Shown here: one piece after another, positions 13,557 to 14,364 of the stretch | Numbering within the stretch: the stretch's first letter is position 1 | Layout: each line of letters starts with the position of its first letter | NCBI GenBank assembly: GCA_003477185.1 | Contig: DMTJ01000412.1 | Location: 1-14,364, forward strand | Direction: 5' to 3' | DNA length: 14,364 nucleotides | Origin: Lentisphaeria bacterium | GTDB lineage: Bacteria; Verrucomicrobiota; Lentisphaeria; JABSQK01; UBA12247 | Made by a program: the position numbers and the translations under genes | Notes under the pieces: model-generated | The model's input: only the letters and a program-made list of their open reading frames with translations | Database searches by the model: none | Told to the model about the DNA's origin: nothing

Positions 13557-13577
13557 TTCCGACCTTGCAGGCCATCC

Positions 13578-14364
13578 ATGCGCTACCTTTTCATCTGCAC
13601 CCTACTGAGTGCGATTCTTGCCGTCTCCGAGGAATTTCCGGTGACCAATCCGCACCAGTTCGCCCTCCCGCCCACGCTCCCCTCTGGCTTCAAGGTCGGA
13701 GAAGTCACCTCTACCTCGGCAGTTATCTGGACGCGCGCTGTTCCAGCGACTCGCGCCTCAGACATCGCTGAATCAAGCCGCGCGGGCCAGATCCGCGTGG
13801 TCTATGCCTCCGATGACGGCGCAGATACTCGCCACACCGCCTGGTCATCGGCTCACGCCAAGAACCAGTATATCATCAACTTCACTCTGCGTAAATTACG
13901 GCCATACAGTCGCTATCTAGTCGAGATCCAGACCCGCAGCACGCCGCATGACCGGATATCCTCATTTAGCGGGCACTTTTCCACGCCGCCGTCGGCCTTT
14001 GGCCACCGCGACCTCCGCTTTGCCGTCCTCGGCCAGCAGGCCGCTCTGCTTTGCGAAGATCTCAAACGCGGATTTCGCACCCATCATGCGCTGGCCACGC
14101 AACAGTACGACTTTGTGATTCAAGCAGGCCGCCCGGTGGATTACGAAGACGCCGACTTCGTCGTTCGTGATCTGGCAGCTGCCCAGCAGCTGTGGGCCCG
14201 CACCCATAATTTCAAACGCGCCGTGGAGCTCTATCGCTACACCCCGTCCTACTGGCTCAGAGATGACGTCAGTAGCCGGCGTGCCCGCTATGGCAGTTTT
14301 GACTTCGAGGACGCGCTTAGCTTGTTCGACAAACAGACCCCGCACGGTGGCGACTTTCGGACTG
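13578..14364 (+). CDS. PhoD-like (alkaline phosphatase D family) protein, 5' part, eroded active site
   Basis: ATG 13578 opens a frame that is uninterrupted for 262 codons to the window edge, so the 3' end is missing. Residues 1-16 look like a signal peptide (YLFICTLLSAILAVS). Residues 35-137 form the PhoD N-terminal beta-sandwich (SGFKVGEVTSTSAVIWTRA, LRPYSRYLVEIQTR). From 145 the metallophosphatase part starts with DLRFAVLGQQ. Family members normally have a metal site such as CxxxD or SCQD here, then HxGDxxYYD and DDHD. The matching places read GQQAALL, IQAGRPVDYED and WLRDDVSSRRARY, so most metal ligands look replaced. The later block FDFEDALSLFDKQTPHGG still matches the family. Either it is a catalytically dead paralogue or the alignment is shifted. 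It lies directly after creC on the same strand. Confidence 0.72.
   Translation, partial: MRYLFICTLLSAILAVSEEFPVTNPHQFALPPTLPSGFKVGEVTSTSAVIWTRAVPATRASDIAESSRAGQIRVVYASDDGADTRHTAWSSAHAKNQYIINFTLRKLRPYSRYLVEIQTRSTPHDRISSFSGHFSTPPSAFGHRDLRFAVLGQQAALLCEDLKRGFRTHHALATQQYDFVIQAGRPVDYEDADFVVRDLAAAQQLWARTHNFKRAVELYRYTPSYWLRDDVSSRRARYGSFDFEDALSLFDKQTPHGGDFRT

Noticed and set aside
1..14364. CRISPR arrays, tRNA or rRNA genes
   Set aside because: No regularly spaced repeats, cloverleaf-like segments or rRNA motifs were found by eye.

Overview
The window looks like a Verrucomicrobiota (possibly Opitutae/Puniceicoccales) or related PVC-superphylum chromosome. The basis is gene content: several secreted formylglycine sulfatases in tandem, a PhoD-type phosphatase relative, an SHD1-like small membrane protein, and few recognisable Shine-Dalgarno sites. 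No rRNA or marker gene is present, so this placement is an inference.

Region 1 (1-4992) holds a possible small exported protein on the minus strand and a complete Mn/Zn/Fe ABC importer on the plus strand, in troABCD order: lipoprotein binding protein, ATPase, permease, permease. troA/troB and troC/troD overlap by ATGA. Both permeases carry a C-terminal DtxR/MntR-like module (winged helix plus metal-binding dimerisation domain). No separate repressor gene is seen. A 16-bp inverted repeat (473-488) lies just upstream of the operon and is a good candidate metal-regulator operator.

Region 2 (4993-6349) is mostly non-coding. It holds a decayed IS1380-type transposase, two operator-like inverted repeats and one doubtful 41-codon ORF. 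Region 3 (6350-about 10310) is a sulfatase operon with two intact exported sulfatases and a third that is frameshifted and truncated. A 25-bp tandem duplication at the first junction appears to have destroyed an ancestral ATGA overlap.

Region 4 (about 10311-12022) is a decay zone. It has a minus-strand signal-peptide/SHD1-like/membrane-anchor gene split by a frameshift, a strong hairpin, and an unrecognised roughly 250-codon plus-strand gene whose frame breaks at a G6 run. Region 5 (12062-14364) has an intact CreC-type histidine kinase with no CreB next to it, then the 5' part of a PhoD-like gene running off the window. Its reading frame is open, but the usual metal-binding motifs are eroded.

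The most unusual signal across the window is a 15-bp near-palindrome, TTGCGAACTCCGCAA. It occurs four times exactly, in either orientation, plus once as a 12-bp partial copy. Every copy lies inside a protein gene, always in the same codon phase, and usually in a weakly conserved part of the protein.
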